From positions 1 through 48,833 of the forward strand of contig CAZOOK010000039.1 of the NCBI GenBank assembly GCA_964581385.1: a stretch of 48,833 nt of DNA, given 5' to 3'. Below the pieces are notes generated by a model. It saw nothing but the letters and a program-made list of their open reading frames with translations, searched no databases and had not been told where the DNA came from. The translations under genes and the position numbers were made by a program. The number at the start of each line of letters is the position of its first letter. Within the stretch, counting starts at the first letter, position 1. This document shows positions 18,759 to 26,618 of the stretch, in pieces. The DNA is from CAZOOK01 sp964581385. Lineage in GTDB: Bacteria > Pseudomonadota > Gammaproteobacteria > Nevskiales > Nevskiaceae.

Positions 18759-19586
18759 ATGGCCATTTACGAAGCGTATCTTGACGAGAGCGGATGCGAC
18801 GATGGATCGCGGGTTCTTTGTGTCGCTGGATATTTGATTCGATCTGATTTAGCTCAGCTGATGGAAAAAGAATGGCGCTCCATCCTTACCAGATATGCAC
18901 TCCCGTATTTTCATATGGTCGATTGCGCGCACGGAAGCGGAGTATTTGAAAAACTTACTAAGCAGCAAAGGATAAGCGTCGAAATAGAATTCATTAATCT
19001 GACGAAAAAATATACGGCTTTCGGATTTGCCGCTATCGTCAATCCGCAGAGGCACGAACAAGGGGTCGTCTTAGACCCTTATACCTTTTGCCTCGATGTA
19101 TGCCTCGTGGGCATGACAAATATTGTCGTGACACCGCAAGATAAAGTGGCTCTCTTTTTTGAAAGTGGCCATAAGAACGGCGCTAAGGCTAGTGCTTTTA
19201 TTCAAAAAATGGGGCTCCCACCAGCGTACGCGTCGCATACTTTTGCGAAGAAAGAAGAAGTATGCCTATTACAGGCAGCTGATTTACTTGCTTGGCAATG
19301 CACGAAGCACCTAAAAGACAAGGTTTTTAATAATCGCGCACCGCGTAAAGATTTTTTAAATCTTATGTCGCATCAACACTATTTTTCTTACATTATTTTG
19401 AGAGAGGGCGGCGCTTTAACCGTCGATTACAATCCAGCAAAGGAGAATGAAAGACGAGATTCGTATTTAAAAGCTTTATTCTCAGAAGGAAATGAACATG
19501 ATCAGGCTCTAGAGAAACACCACAAAACATTCCGCAGCAAGTGGGATGGAAGCAAGATTGTCCCTAACAATAATAGCGACAAGTAA
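18759..19586 (+). CDS. DUF3800 protein, transposon passenger
   Basis: About 275 residues from ATG 18759. The family signature YLDESG follows within eight residues, with the N-terminal core GSRVLCVAGYLI, a central FFESGHKNGAK and the C-terminal LLQAADLLAWQ. These conserved acidic residues are typical of DUF3800, whose fold has been likened to RNase H-type nucleases; activity is unproven. The frame also opens at ATG 18681, but that codon lies in the likely -10 box. The gene is clearly AT-richer than its neighbours, a sign of foreign origin. It lies inside the transposon, convergent with the transposase operon. Confidence 0.8.
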   Translation: MAIYEAYLDESGCDDGSRVLCVAGYLIRSDLAQLMEKEWRSILTRYALPYFHMVDCAHGSGVFEKLTKQQRISVEIEFINLTKKYTAFGFAAIVNPQRHEQGVVLDPYTFCLDVCLVGMTNIVVTPQDKVALFFESGHKNGAKASAFIQKMGLPPAYASHTFAKKEEVCLLQAADLLAWQCTKHLKDKVFNNRAPRKDFLNLMSHQHYFSYIILREGGALTVDYNPAKENERRDSYLKALFSEGNEHDQALEKHHKTFRSKWDGSKIVPNNNSDK

Positions 19587-19591
19587 AATGG

Positions 19592-19792
19592 CTACCTCTT
19601 CGGGACGGCCTTTGTCCTTTTGTGTGGAGACAAAGCATCGAGTGCGCGCTCAAATGTTTTGCCGCTCTCATCCACTTCAACCTGCTTCGCAGTCTCAACG
19701 AACCTCTGCGACTGTTCTTTGTCGTCGGGTTCACGCTTCTTCTTTGCGCTCACGCTTCCGCCTCCATGCTGGCTTGCGCCAGCTTTCCTCAT
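19592..19792 (-). CDS. Small IS1595-associated accessory protein
   Basis: The 66-residue basic protein (KKKREPDDKEQSQRFVETAK, then VEVDESGKTFERALDAL) resembles small hypothetical proteins often found next to IS1595-type transposases. Its ATG overlaps the transposase stop codon (TAATG), so it is translationally coupled. Function unknown. Its stop codon lies only 6 bp from the end of the convergent DUF3800 gene. Confidence 0.65.
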   Translation of the reverse strand: MRKAGASQHGGGSVSAKKKREPDDKEQSQRFVETAKQVEVDESGKTFERALDALSPHKRTKAVPKR

Positions 19793-20724
19793 TAACAAGT
19801 CGTTTCATAGGTCAACCGCTTGCCAATCGCGCCCTTAAGGATGCGTTCTGCACGTTCGGTATCACCCACGCCGAGTGCCATGCGGTTGCTGTAACGGAAA
19901 TCAAATTCCGCCAAATAGCGGTTCAAATGGTTGTGGCTGCAATGCTGATAGACGCCCTTCATGCCGCGCTTAAAGACGCTGAAGAATCCTTCGATGGTGT
20001 TGGTGTGCACCGAAACATCGTGGCGGGAAACGTACTCGCCAGCGCCGTGACGCACGATCTGATGATCCGCAAAGGAATCACCGATGCGCTGATACTGGCC
20101 GGCTTCGTCGGTGCGAATGCGGGCTTCCGGCGCGATGTTGGCTTGCAGGATCGGCAGCAGGGTCTTTGCCTTCAGATCGTCCACAACGATGCTACGAGCG
20201 CGGCCGGTGCTGCGATCAACGAGGGACAGAACCTTGTTCTTATGCTCGTATCCGCGCCCTTTCTTCACGCCGCGCGGCTTCTTCTCCTTGTCATGGCCGA
20301 TGAAGGTTTCATCGACTTCAACCACTCCACCGCCGCTTCCGAAGGTCGCCAAGCCGCCATCCTTCATGGCTTCGCGGACGCGATGGCTCATGAACCATGC
20401 GGTTTTCAGGGTCACGCCAAGGGTGCGGTGCAACTGGTTCGAGCTGATGCCTTTCTTGCTGGACGCGATCAAGAAGATGGTTTGCAGCCACAGGCGAAGC
20501 GGCACATGGCTGGACTCGAAGATGGTGCCGACCTTGACGGTAAATGGTTTACGGCAGTCGTAGCACTTATAGACACCTATGCGGGTGCTCTTGCCGCCCA
20601 TCTTGCCATTGCGCTCGGTGCCGCCGCAGTGTGGGCAAACCGGGCCGGTTGGCCACAGCTTGCCCTCTACGAATTCGTAGGCGGCTTCTTCGTTGTGGAA
20701 GTGTTCGGCGGAAAGAATGGACAT
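19792..20724 (-). CDS. IS1595-family transposase (ISXO2-like)
   Basis: The 310-residue protein has an N-terminal zinc ribbon (CPHCGG and YKCYDCRKPF, about 30-60). The ISXO2-like DDE domain follows: EVDETFIGH (about 137), RTDEAGQY (about 205) and the third position in HTNTIEGFFSVFKR (about 243), which is Asn as in many family members. A helical tail with YLAEFDFRYSNR closes the domain. No frameshift is seen, so it is probably active. It catalyses cut or copy movement of the element through the 24-bp ends. It is followed by an overlapping small gene. Confidence 0.95.
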   Translation of the reverse strand: MSILSAEHFHNEEAAYEFVEGKLWPTGPVCPHCGGTERNGKMGGKSTRIGVYKCYDCRKPFTVKVGTIFESSHVPLRLWLQTIFLIASSKKGISSNQLHRTLGVTLKTAWFMSHRVREAMKDGGLATFGSGGGVVEVDETFIGHDKEKKPRGVKKGRGYEHKNKVLSLVDRSTGRARSIVVDDLKAKTLLPILQANIAPEARIRTDEAGQYQRIGDSFADHQIVRHGAGEYVSRHDVSVHTNTIEGFFSVFKRGMKGVYQHCSHNHLNRYLAEFDFRYSNRMALGVGDTERAERILKGAIGKRLTYETTC

Positions 20725-20748
20725 GGCGGCGACTCCGGTATGAGAAGA

Positions 20749-20777
20749 AGTCTACGCCTTGAGAGTGGGTACGTCAA
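20749..20777 (-). promoter_or_regulatory. Transposase promoter in the right terminal repeat
   Basis: On the minus strand TTGACG (20777-20772), 17-bp spacer and TAGACT (20754-20749) form a good sigma-70 promoter. The -35 box lies within the terminal inverted repeat. The transposase ATG is at 20724. Confidence 0.6.
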
Positions 20778-20790
20778 GTATAATATCGCC
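20767..20790 (-). repeat. Right terminal inverted repeat of the IS1595-family element
   Basis: Reading inward on the minus strand it begins GGCGATATTATACTTGAC and ends GTACCC, matching the left end with two mismatches. Confidence 0.92.
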
Positions 20791-20798
20791 AATAAAAA
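20791..20798. repeat. Target-site duplication, right copy
   Basis: AATAAAAA, identical to 18636-18643. On the minus strand it is the U-tract of the terminator at 20800-20823. Confidence 0.9.
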
Positions 20799-20823
20799 GC
20801 CGGCTACTTTGGAGGGCAGCCGG
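20791..20823 (-). terminator. Terminator of the first PstS-like/porin cassette
   Basis: On the minus strand CCGGCT (20823-20818) pairs with AGCCGG (20805-20800) around a 12-base loop, followed by CTTTTTATT. The same structure ends the second cassette at 23177-23212. The IS1595 element inserted directly after the T-run and duplicated it. Confidence 0.75.
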
Positions 20824-20855
20824 TCCGTACTGAACACTATGACAACGAGTGTAAT

Positions 20856-21275
20856 TTAGTACTTGCACAGCACCTTCACCGACCCATCGACAGCGCCTTC
20901 GCTGATATAGCCGACGGCACCCGGTGTGCTGTTCACCTTGGTTTTGACATCGGCATCGCCACCGGCTTCGACGGGTGCGTTGGCTTTACCGGTGAAGATC
21001 AGTTTGGACCAATACGCAGTCAGGTCCGCCCCCGATCTCTGCAGAACTTTTGTTTCAAACTCCTCGCGAGCCGCACCGTCCTTTTGGAACAACAAAACGA
21101 CGTTTTGGCCACTCAGTTGCGGCGTGCGGCCGAGAAAGAGCTTCTTTGCTGTCTCCGCATCGAGTGCGGCGATGTCCGATCCCTTGGCCACGACCACGGC
21201 TCCGGCGGCGTAGGCCGTTGCACTGACCACCATCGGCGCCAGGAGAGCGAGCAGGAACTTGCTATAGGTTTTCAT
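20856..21275 (-). CDS. Small PstS-like periplasmic binding protein, copy 1
   Basis: The 139-residue protein has a cleavable signal peptide (KFLLALLAPMVVSATAYA, cut after AYA). One domain of the phosphate-binding-protein-like type follows: VVVAKGSDIAALDAETAKKLFLGRTP, then VGYISEGAVDGSVKVL. It is about half the length of a full PstS, so its ligand is uncertain. It differs from copy 2 at about ten residues by eye. It is 18 bp downstream of the porin gene and ends before a terminator, so porin and binding protein form one operon. Confidence 0.8.
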   Translation of the reverse strand: MKTYSKFLLALLAPMVVSATAYAAGAVVVAKGSDIAALDAETAKKLFLGRTPQLSGQNVVLLFQKDGAAREEFETKVLQRSGADLTAYWSKLIFTGKANAPVEAGGDADVKTKVNSTPGAVGYISEGAVDGSVKVLCKY

Positions 21276-21293
21276 GATTAGCTCCTCCCCTGA

Positions 21294-22571
21294 TCAGAAT
21301 GAGAACGTAACGGCGCCGAGAAGGCGATTGGCATCCTGCGGATTGACGTACGCAGCAGCGGCGGGCCCGAAGTCGCTCGTTTTATAATTTGATTCGTAGT
21401 GCGTGAAATCGAGCTTGAGCGCCACCGTGGGCGTCAGGTCGTAGCGCACGCCGAACTCGTAGAAATAGTCCTTCAATCGCAACTGTGGATTCGAGGCGAT
21501 CGCGTCGATCGCGGAATCCGCCGAAAGACCTGGTAACAGCTGCGCACCGGGTGGAAGCGAGGATTTCATTTTGTCGGCGCGCATCCATTGGTTGCGGTGG
21601 CCCACCGTGACGAGCGGCAACAATTTTCCGAAGTGGTAGCCCAGGCTTATATATTCGGATGAGATTTGAGGCGTGAAGGCGCCGCTAGCACCTGCGATAT
21701 TTTGCAATCCCTGGTATTCCGCGATTAGCAACCAGTTATGGCGATTGATCTGTGCGGAAGCGACGTAATATAAATTCGGGTCGTTGCTGGTGGTAATCGC
21801 TCTCGCCGTATCGTTGTAGCCCGCGGCCTCAAAAAGACTGGTGAGCAAGCCTATCTGACTGACGGGATTATTCGGATTTCCATCACCTTCAAAGGTGAGC
21901 TTTTCGACGAATGCAGCTGCTCGTAGACTCAGCCAGTCGTTGTAGGAACTGTCGAGCGTCAGGCCAGTAAGGTTGTGACCATGCACGTGATCGGTTACGG
22001 AAATCGTGCCACTCGATGTCGTAACGGGAGTGCTGACGCTCTGTTCAAAAGCGCCGTAAATGGCTTGCATATAAAAATACCAGTCGCCCAAGCTCTTTTC
22101 CGCACTCAGGTTCAGACCGTCATAGTGAGTCGCTTGCGTGAAGTAAACAGATTCGGGCGGTACTACCCAGGGATAGGCTTCGCCGACAAACTGATAGTCG
22201 GAATATTGATAGAACGGCAGTTGCAAGCGGCCGGCCTTCAGTGCGTAAGTGTCATTGAGCTGATACTTCAAATAGGCCCATTGGAATTTCGGCTGGAAGT
22301 CATCGTCGCCGCGCGCCAGAATCTGCGCGGTCGCGCTGATGGAGCTGTCCAGCGGCGCCGTCGCCTGCAGAGCGAAATTGGAGTTGGGCGTGAACGTCGG
22401 ATCGGCGTGATAACTGTAGCCCTGACTTTCTGCCGGAAACGTGCGGTTATTGCTGAACACCGTTCCGGCGACGATCTGGCCGTAGCCGTGAAATGCGACG
22501 TCGGCATGCGCCTGCGATGCGATCGCCAGAGACGCGAGACCCAGCAGTGGAAGTTTGGAAAGTTTCCTCAT
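21294..22571 (-). CDS. Outer-membrane porin, copy 1
   Basis: The 425-residue protein has a signal peptide (LPLLGLASLAIASQAHA). Alternating beta strands follow, starting DVAFHGYGQIVAGTVFS with TATAQILARGDDDFQP-like turns, and it ends in phenylalanine (LLGAVTFSF), the normal signal for barrel assembly. Strand AYLKYQLNDTYALKAGRLQLPF is typical of general porins. The ligand cannot be told; the PstS-like partner hints at an anion. GGGAG precedes the start. It is the first gene of the cassette. Confidence 0.85.
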   Translation of the reverse strand: MRKLSKLPLLGLASLAIASQAHADVAFHGYGQIVAGTVFSNNRTFPAESQGYSYHADPTFTPNSNFALQATAPLDSSISATAQILARGDDDFQPKFQWAYLKYQLNDTYALKAGRLQLPFYQYSDYQFVGEAYPWVVPPESVYFTQATHYDGLNLSAEKSLGDWYFYMQAIYGAFEQSVSTPVTTSSGTISVTDHVHGHNLTGLTLDSSYNDWLSLRAAAFVEKLTFEGDGNPNNPVSQIGLLTSLFEAAGYNDTARAITTSNDPNLYYVASAQINRHNWLLIAEYQGLQNIAGASGAFTPQISSEYISLGYHFGKLLPLVTVGHRNQWMRADKMKSSLPPGAQLLPGLSADSAIDAIASNPQLRLKDYFYEFGVRYDLTPTVALKLDFTHYESNYKTSDFGPAAAAYVNPQDANRLLGAVTFSF

Positions 22572-22889
22572 CTCTCATGCTCCCAGCAAAAAATGATGAA
22601 CTTATATGCATGACGGGACCATTTCGTAAATCGCCGCCGTGGCTATCCGACTTAAAGTGCTTTATCGACATCCAACTTGCTTTAACATTTAAACGACCAC
22701 TCGAACCGTACGCTGCTGCGTTCACGCAACGCTAAAATTTCTAATCGATAATTAAGTGGGCGTAGGTGCGGATTCTCGCTGTGGTACCAGCTCCATCGCT
22801 CCGAATTCACCGGACGTCCGCTTAGGCAGCGGTGCTTGTGTTGAAGTAATGCGTTGTGTCGGACGTTGTGCCAGAAGCGGCTTGACGTG

Positions 22890-22949
22890 TTACGGCCGGT
22901 CCGGCGGCGCGATGTGCTGATCAGCGTTCTTGATTCGAATTATGCTCAT
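22890..22949 (-). CDS. Tiny leader ORF before porin copy 1 (19 residues)
   Basis: ATG 22949 follows a strong AAGGAGAAGTTCAC ribosome binding site. The peptide is MSIIRIKNADQHIAPPDRP and ends at TAA 22890. Twelve of its 19 positions match the start of the small ORF at 25176-25301, including MS-x-IRI-x-NA and HIA-x-P-x-RP. The paired copy is longer, so this one may be a truncated form. It lies about 320 bp before the porin start. Function unknown: leader peptide, small secreted peptide or chance. Confidence 0.4.
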   Translation of the reverse strand: MSIIRIKNADQHIAPPDRP

Positions 22950-23176
22950 GTGAACTTCTCCTTGAAATTCGACAGGCTGAACGTCAATGCGTCGCACATT
23001 CTGCGGCGAAGCAAAGTCTGAGCTCCAGCCGACTAGCGCCGGCGCATTCAGACAAAATGCGCTAACACCTAGTCCATATGGAGTATTTCCTATGTGATCC
23101 AAAAGCGCAACACGCGCTCGAGCGTTGTGGAACAAGCACGTCATCGTTTTTGTGCGCAAGCGTGACGGGCTTCCGC

Positions 23177-23212
23177 ATAAAAAAGGCCGGCTACTTTGGA
23201 GGGCAGCCGGCC
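23177..23212 (-). terminator. Terminator of the second PstS-like/porin cassette
   Basis: On the minus strand GGCCGGCT pairs with AGCCGGCC (eight perfect base pairs, 23212-23205 and 23192-23185) around a 12-base loop, followed by six T. A textbook intrinsic terminator. Confidence 0.85.
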
Positions 23213-23236
23213 CGTATCAAACGCTATAACCGTAAC

Positions 23237-23656
23237 TCAGTACTTGTACAGCACCTTCACTGATCCATCGATAGCGCCTTCGCTGATATAGCCGATGGCG
23301 CCCGGTGTGCTGTTCACCTTGGCTTTGACATCGGTATCACCCCCGGCTTCGACGGGTGCGTTGGCTTTGCCGGTGAAGATCAGTTTGGACCAATATGCGG
23401 TCAGGTCCGCACCCGATCTCTGCAGAACTTTTGTTTCAAACTCCTCGCGAGCCGAACCGTCCTTTTGGAACAACAAAACGACGTTTTGGCCGCTTAGTTG
23501 CGGTGTGCGACCGAGAAAGAGCTTTTTCGCCGTCTCCGCGTCGAGAGAGGCGATGTCCGATCCCTTGGCCACGACCACCACTCCGGCCGCGTAGGCCGTT
23601 GCACTGACCATCATCGGCGCCAGGAGAGCGAGCAGGAACTTGCTGTAAGCTTTCAT
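23237..23656 (-). CDS. Small PstS-like periplasmic binding protein, copy 2
   Basis: The 139-residue paralogue of the protein at 20856-21275 has the same signal peptide type (LLALLAPMMVSATAYA) and the same single PBP-like domain (VVVAKGSDIASLDAETAKKL, FLGRTPQLSGQNVV). Most changes are conservative (Ala/Ser, Val/Ile), with Cys137 of copy 1 being Tyr here. Purifying selection on both copies is therefore likely. It follows porin copy 2 by 18 bp. Confidence 0.8.
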   Translation of the reverse strand: MKAYSKFLLALLAPMMVSATAYAAGVVVVAKGSDIASLDAETAKKLFLGRTPQLSGQNVVLLFQKDGSAREEFETKVLQRSGADLTAYWSKLIFTGKANAPVEAGGDTDVKAKVNSTPGAIGYISEGAIDGSVKVLYKY

Positions 23657-23674
23657 GTTGAGCTCCTCCCCTGA

Positions 23675-24952
23675 TCAGAACGAGAAAGTAACGGCAGCCA
23701 ACAAGCGGTTGGCGTCCGGCGGGTTGGTGGTGGTCGGCGCAAGCTGAATAGCCTCGGGAAAATCCGACGTTTTGTAGTGCGATTCGTAGAATGTGTAATC
23801 GAGCTTGAGCGCTACCGTCGGGGTCAGGTCATAACGCAGCCCGACTTCGTAGAAATAATCTTTGTCTCGGAAACCGGGATTGCCAGCGAGCCCGCCAACG
23901 ATAGGGTCGAAAATGGCTGCTTGAGAAGGAGTGAGTGCCTCCTTGACCTTATCAGCCCGGAACCATTGGTTGCGATGGCCGAACGTGGCCAGCGGCAACA
24001 ACTTTCCAAAGTGATAGCCCACGGTCACATATTCAGAACTGATTTGAGGTGAAACGCCGCTGGCGCCCGCGATGCTTTGCAAACCCTGGTACTCGGCAAT
24101 CAACAGCCAATTATTCCGCGTGATTTGCGCCGATGCGACGTAATAAATATTGGGGTCGTCGCTGGCAACGAGTTGCTTTTGCGCTTCGCCTCCTAAAACG
24201 CTGCCGAGAGCGGCTAGCTGATCGAGAGGATTGATCGGAATGCCGTTGCTATCCTTCGTGCCATCACCGCTAATCGTCAATTTCTCGGCAAATACAGCGG
24301 CGCGCAAGCTCAACCAATCGTTGTAAGACCCGTCGAGCGTGAACCCGGTGAGATTATGGCTATGTATGAAAACTTGTGTGTTGACGGTACCACTCGCCGT
24401 CGCAACGGGATCGGCCGAGGTCTCGTCAAAAGAGCCGTAGATGGCCTGCATGTATAAGTACCAGTCGCCCAGACTCTTTTCCGCGCTCAAGTTCAGGCCG
24501 TCGTACGTCGCGGCCTGCGAAAAGTAAACCGCTTCGGGCGGCAATACCCACGGATAGGCTTCGCCGACGGACTGGAAGTCGGAGTATTGATAAAACGGCA
24601 ACTGCAAGCGGCCAGCCTTCAGCGCGAAAGTGTCATTGAGCTGGTACTTCAAATAAGCCCATTGGAATTTCGGCTGGAAGTCATTATCTCCGGTCGCCAG
24701 AATCTGCGCGGTGGCGCTGATGGAATTGTCCAGCGGCGCTGTCGCCTGCAGAGCGAAATTGGAGTTGGGCGTGAACGTCGGATCCGCGTGATATTTGTAG
24801 CCCGCGCTTTCGGTCGGGAACGTGCGGTTATTGCTGAACACCGTTCCGGCGACGATCTGGCCGTAACCGTGAAACGCAACGTCGGCGTGCGATGCTGGCG
24901 CGATCGCGAGGACGGCAAGACCCAGCAGTGGAACTTTGGAAAATTTCCTCAT
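23675..24952 (-). CDS. Outer-membrane porin, copy 2
   Basis: The 425-residue paralogue of the porin at 21294-22571 has signal peptide VPLLGLAVLAIAPASHA, first strand DVAFHGYGQIVAGTVFS and terminal LLAAVTFSF. The N-terminal third is nearly the same as copy 1. The middle loop region (around DGTKDSNGIPINPLDQL) and the final loops differ, as expected for exposed loops that set specificity. GGGAG lies eight bases before the ATG. It is cotranscribed with the PstS-like gene. Confidence 0.85.
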   Translation of the reverse strand: MRKFSKVPLLGLAVLAIAPASHADVAFHGYGQIVAGTVFSNNRTFPTESAGYKYHADPTFTPNSNFALQATAPLDNSISATAQILATGDNDFQPKFQWAYLKYQLNDTFALKAGRLQLPFYQYSDFQSVGEAYPWVLPPEAVYFSQAATYDGLNLSAEKSLGDWYLYMQAIYGSFDETSADPVATASGTVNTQVFIHSHNLTGFTLDGSYNDWLSLRAAVFAEKLTISGDGTKDSNGIPINPLDQLAALGSVLGGEAQKQLVASDDPNIYYVASAQITRNNWLLIAEYQGLQSIAGASGVSPQISSEYVTVGYHFGKLLPLATFGHRNQWFRADKVKEALTPSQAAIFDPIVGGLAGNPGFRDKDYFYEVGLRYDLTPTVALKLDYTFYESHYKTSDFPEAIQLAPTTTNPPDANRLLAAVTFSF

Positions 24953-25175
24953 TTCTCATGCTCCCAAATATTGAACTTACATGTAATGACGGGACCATTT
25001 TTTTACATCGCCGCTGCGGCTATCCGACTCATGCCTCATCGACGCCCCGACTTGTGCTTTACAACTGTTTGAGCCCATGCACTGCAAAATTTCCACTCAG
25101 GATAGTTGCGCGCGCGCGTCGAATTCTCGCAATGGCGGCAACAACTCCATTACTCCGAATTCCCCGGACACCCGG

Positions 25176-25301
25176 TCACTCGTCAATGCTTGTGTTGAAT
25201 AATTGAATCAAGAGCGTCGCGCCGGAAGTGACGTGGGATGTTGCGGGCCGGCCCGGCAGCGCGATGTGCCGCTCAGCATTCGTGATTCTGATTCCGCTCA
25301 T
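25176..25301 (-). CDS. Tiny leader ORF before porin copy 2 (41 residues)
   Basis: ATG 25301 follows GAGGAGAAGTTCAC, the same ribosome binding site as the copy 1 ORF. The peptide begins MSGIRITNAERHIALPGRP and continues for 22 more residues to end NTSIDE before TGA 25176. The shared start and conserved ribosome binding site suggest translation. There is no signal peptide and no cysteine, and I do not recognise the family. It lies about 220 bp before porin copy 2. Confidence 0.42.
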   Translation of the reverse strand: MSGIRITNAERHIALPGRPATSHVTSGATLLIQLFNTSIDE

Positions 25302-25511
25302 GTGAACTTCTCCTCGAAATTCGACGGGCTGAACGTCCATGTATTGCGCATTCTTCGGCGAAGATTGGGTCTGCCGAAGACCGGGAAATCATGCGCTTGT
25401 TCAATAGATAAAATGCACTAATGCGAAGCAAGCTCGGAGTATTTCCCATGAGACCCAAAAACGCAACAGAGTCTATGTGGCAGCGTTATTCGCTTTGCTG
25501 CTCTGGACAAA

Positions 25512-26333
25512 TCACATTGCGAAGCTGTAGCCACCGTTCACCGGATAGGTCTGTCCAGTGATCCATGCCGCCGCGTCGGAGCATAGGAACAGAGCCATGT
25601 TGGCGACATCATCCGGTTTGCCGAAGCGGCGAATCACGTAACGCGCGAGTTGGGCTTTTGCCTGATCGCTCGCCAGAAACTGCGCCTTGGCCGCTTCGTC
25701 CATCGCCGGCTCTAGAGTGGATATCGAGATGGAGTTCGCGGTGATGCCGAAGCGACCTGCTTCGTGCGCGATGGCGCGCATGAAACCAGCGGCGCCGGCC
25801 TTGGCTGCTGCATAGGCCGCCAGCCTCGCTTCGCCGACGCGACCGGCGTCCGAGACGATGGTCACAATCCTTCCCATGCCCTGTGCCACCATCCTCGGCA
25901 GTGCGGCATGGCAGCAGTTCATGACGCCGTGCAGATTCGTGCGGAAATAGCGATCCCAATCCTCGGGCTGTGTCTCCCAGAACAATGGAGACCGACGCAT
26001 GGTGGCGTTGGGCCCGGCGTTGCCGGCGTTGTTGATCAGGATTGTGACCGGTCCGAGCGTGGAAGCCTTTTCGATCGCGGAGCGTACCGACGAGAGATCA
26101 CCCACATCGGCCGGAACGGCGCACGCACGCACGCCCAAAGCCTCGATTTCGGCGACGACTGCGGCCGCTCGCTCCGGCACGAAATCGTTGACGGCGACGC
26201 CGCCGGCGTTGTGACGCGCCAGTGCGAGTGCGATCGCGCGGCCCGCGCCCTGGCCCGCGCCGGTGACGAATGCGATCTGACCACCAAGGTCCAGCGGATC
26301 TGCGCCAATCAACTTGCTCCTCCTCCGCTTCAT
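25512..26333 (-). CDS. SDR-family oxidoreductase
   Basis: The classical short-chain dehydrogenase has the cofactor motif TGAGQGAGR, ADV for adenine binding, NNAGNAG and the catalytic YAAAK (about residue 180). It ends in WITGQTYPVNGGYSF, as in beta-ketoacyl reductases. NAD(P)-dependent oxidation of a hydroxyl group is expected; the substrate is unknown. The frame starts at ATG 26333, but TTG 26312 lies four bases after a perfect GGAGGAG and may be the true start, giving 266 residues. It is divergent from the hydrolase gene at 26619. Confidence 0.87.
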   Translation of the reverse strand: MKRRRSKLIGADPLDLGGQIAFVTGAGQGAGRAIALALARHNAGGVAVNDFVPERAAAVVAEIEALGVRACAVPADVGDLSSVRSAIEKASTLGPVTILINNAGNAGPNATMRRSPLFWETQPEDWDRYFRTNLHGVMNCCHAALPRMVAQGMGRIVTIVSDAGRVGEARLAAYAAAKAGAAGFMRAIAHEAGRFGITANSISISTLEPAMDEAAKAQFLASDQAKAQLARYVIRRFGKPDDVANMALFLCSDAAAWITGQTYPVNGGYSFAM

Positions 26334-26618
26334 CGTCGCGGTCTTGTGCCGTCAGCAAAAACCGCAGTGTTACTTCCAGGGCGCCAGCTGGCAGTTTGAA
26401 GGTCCGTTCATTATTACCGTTCCACCATCAATTTGTAGCGGCGAGCCATGACGGGTCTTGTTTAGCAGCCGAACATTGCCGGTGTGTAAACTTAGATAGG
26501 CATACGCGAGTCGCCTGCCGATCGTCTGTCCCTGCAACTCCACGCGCACCTTTTGGTGACTCGCGCCTAGACGGCGAGGGCAACCGACTTTCCAATGGCA
26601 CTACTGAGGAGACTTTCA

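Larger units (their letters stand above)
18644..20790. mobile_element. Complete IS1595-family transposon with DUF3800 passenger
   Basis: The element is 2147 bp. It has 24-bp terminal inverted repeats with two mismatches (18644-18667 and 20767-20790), flanked by an exact 8-bp duplication AATAAAAA (18636-18643 and 20791-20798). It carries a DUF3800 gene on the plus strand and, convergent to it, a transposase plus a small overlapping gene. Passenger genes are known in the IS1595 family. It inserted into the U-tract of the terminator that follows the PstS-like gene at 20856. All parts look intact, so the insertion is probably recent. Confidence 0.9.
20799..23115 (-). repeat. Tandem duplication, copy 1 (PstS-like/porin cassette)
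   Basis: This copy holds terminator, PstS-like gene, porin gene, leader and tiny ORF in the same order as 23185-25471. The match extends into the non-coding upstream DNA (for example TCATGTGAACTTCTCC and GGAGTATTTCC on the plus strand occur in both). Borders are estimated by eye. Confidence 0.85.
23185..25471 (-). repeat. Tandem duplication, copy 2 (PstS-like/porin cassette)
   Basis: Second copy of the terminator, PstS-like gene, porin, leader and small ORF. The coding parts remain very similar and the leader is more diverged. Borders are estimated by eye. Confidence 0.85.

Noticed and set aside
19546..20859. 437-codon open frame on the plus strand
   Set aside because: Antisense to the IS1595 transposase, which has all family motifs.
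22890..23159. 89-codon version of the small ORF before porin copy 1
   Set aside because: The extended part shifts frame relative to copy 2. Only the last 19 codons share a start, ribosome binding site and sequence with the sister copy.
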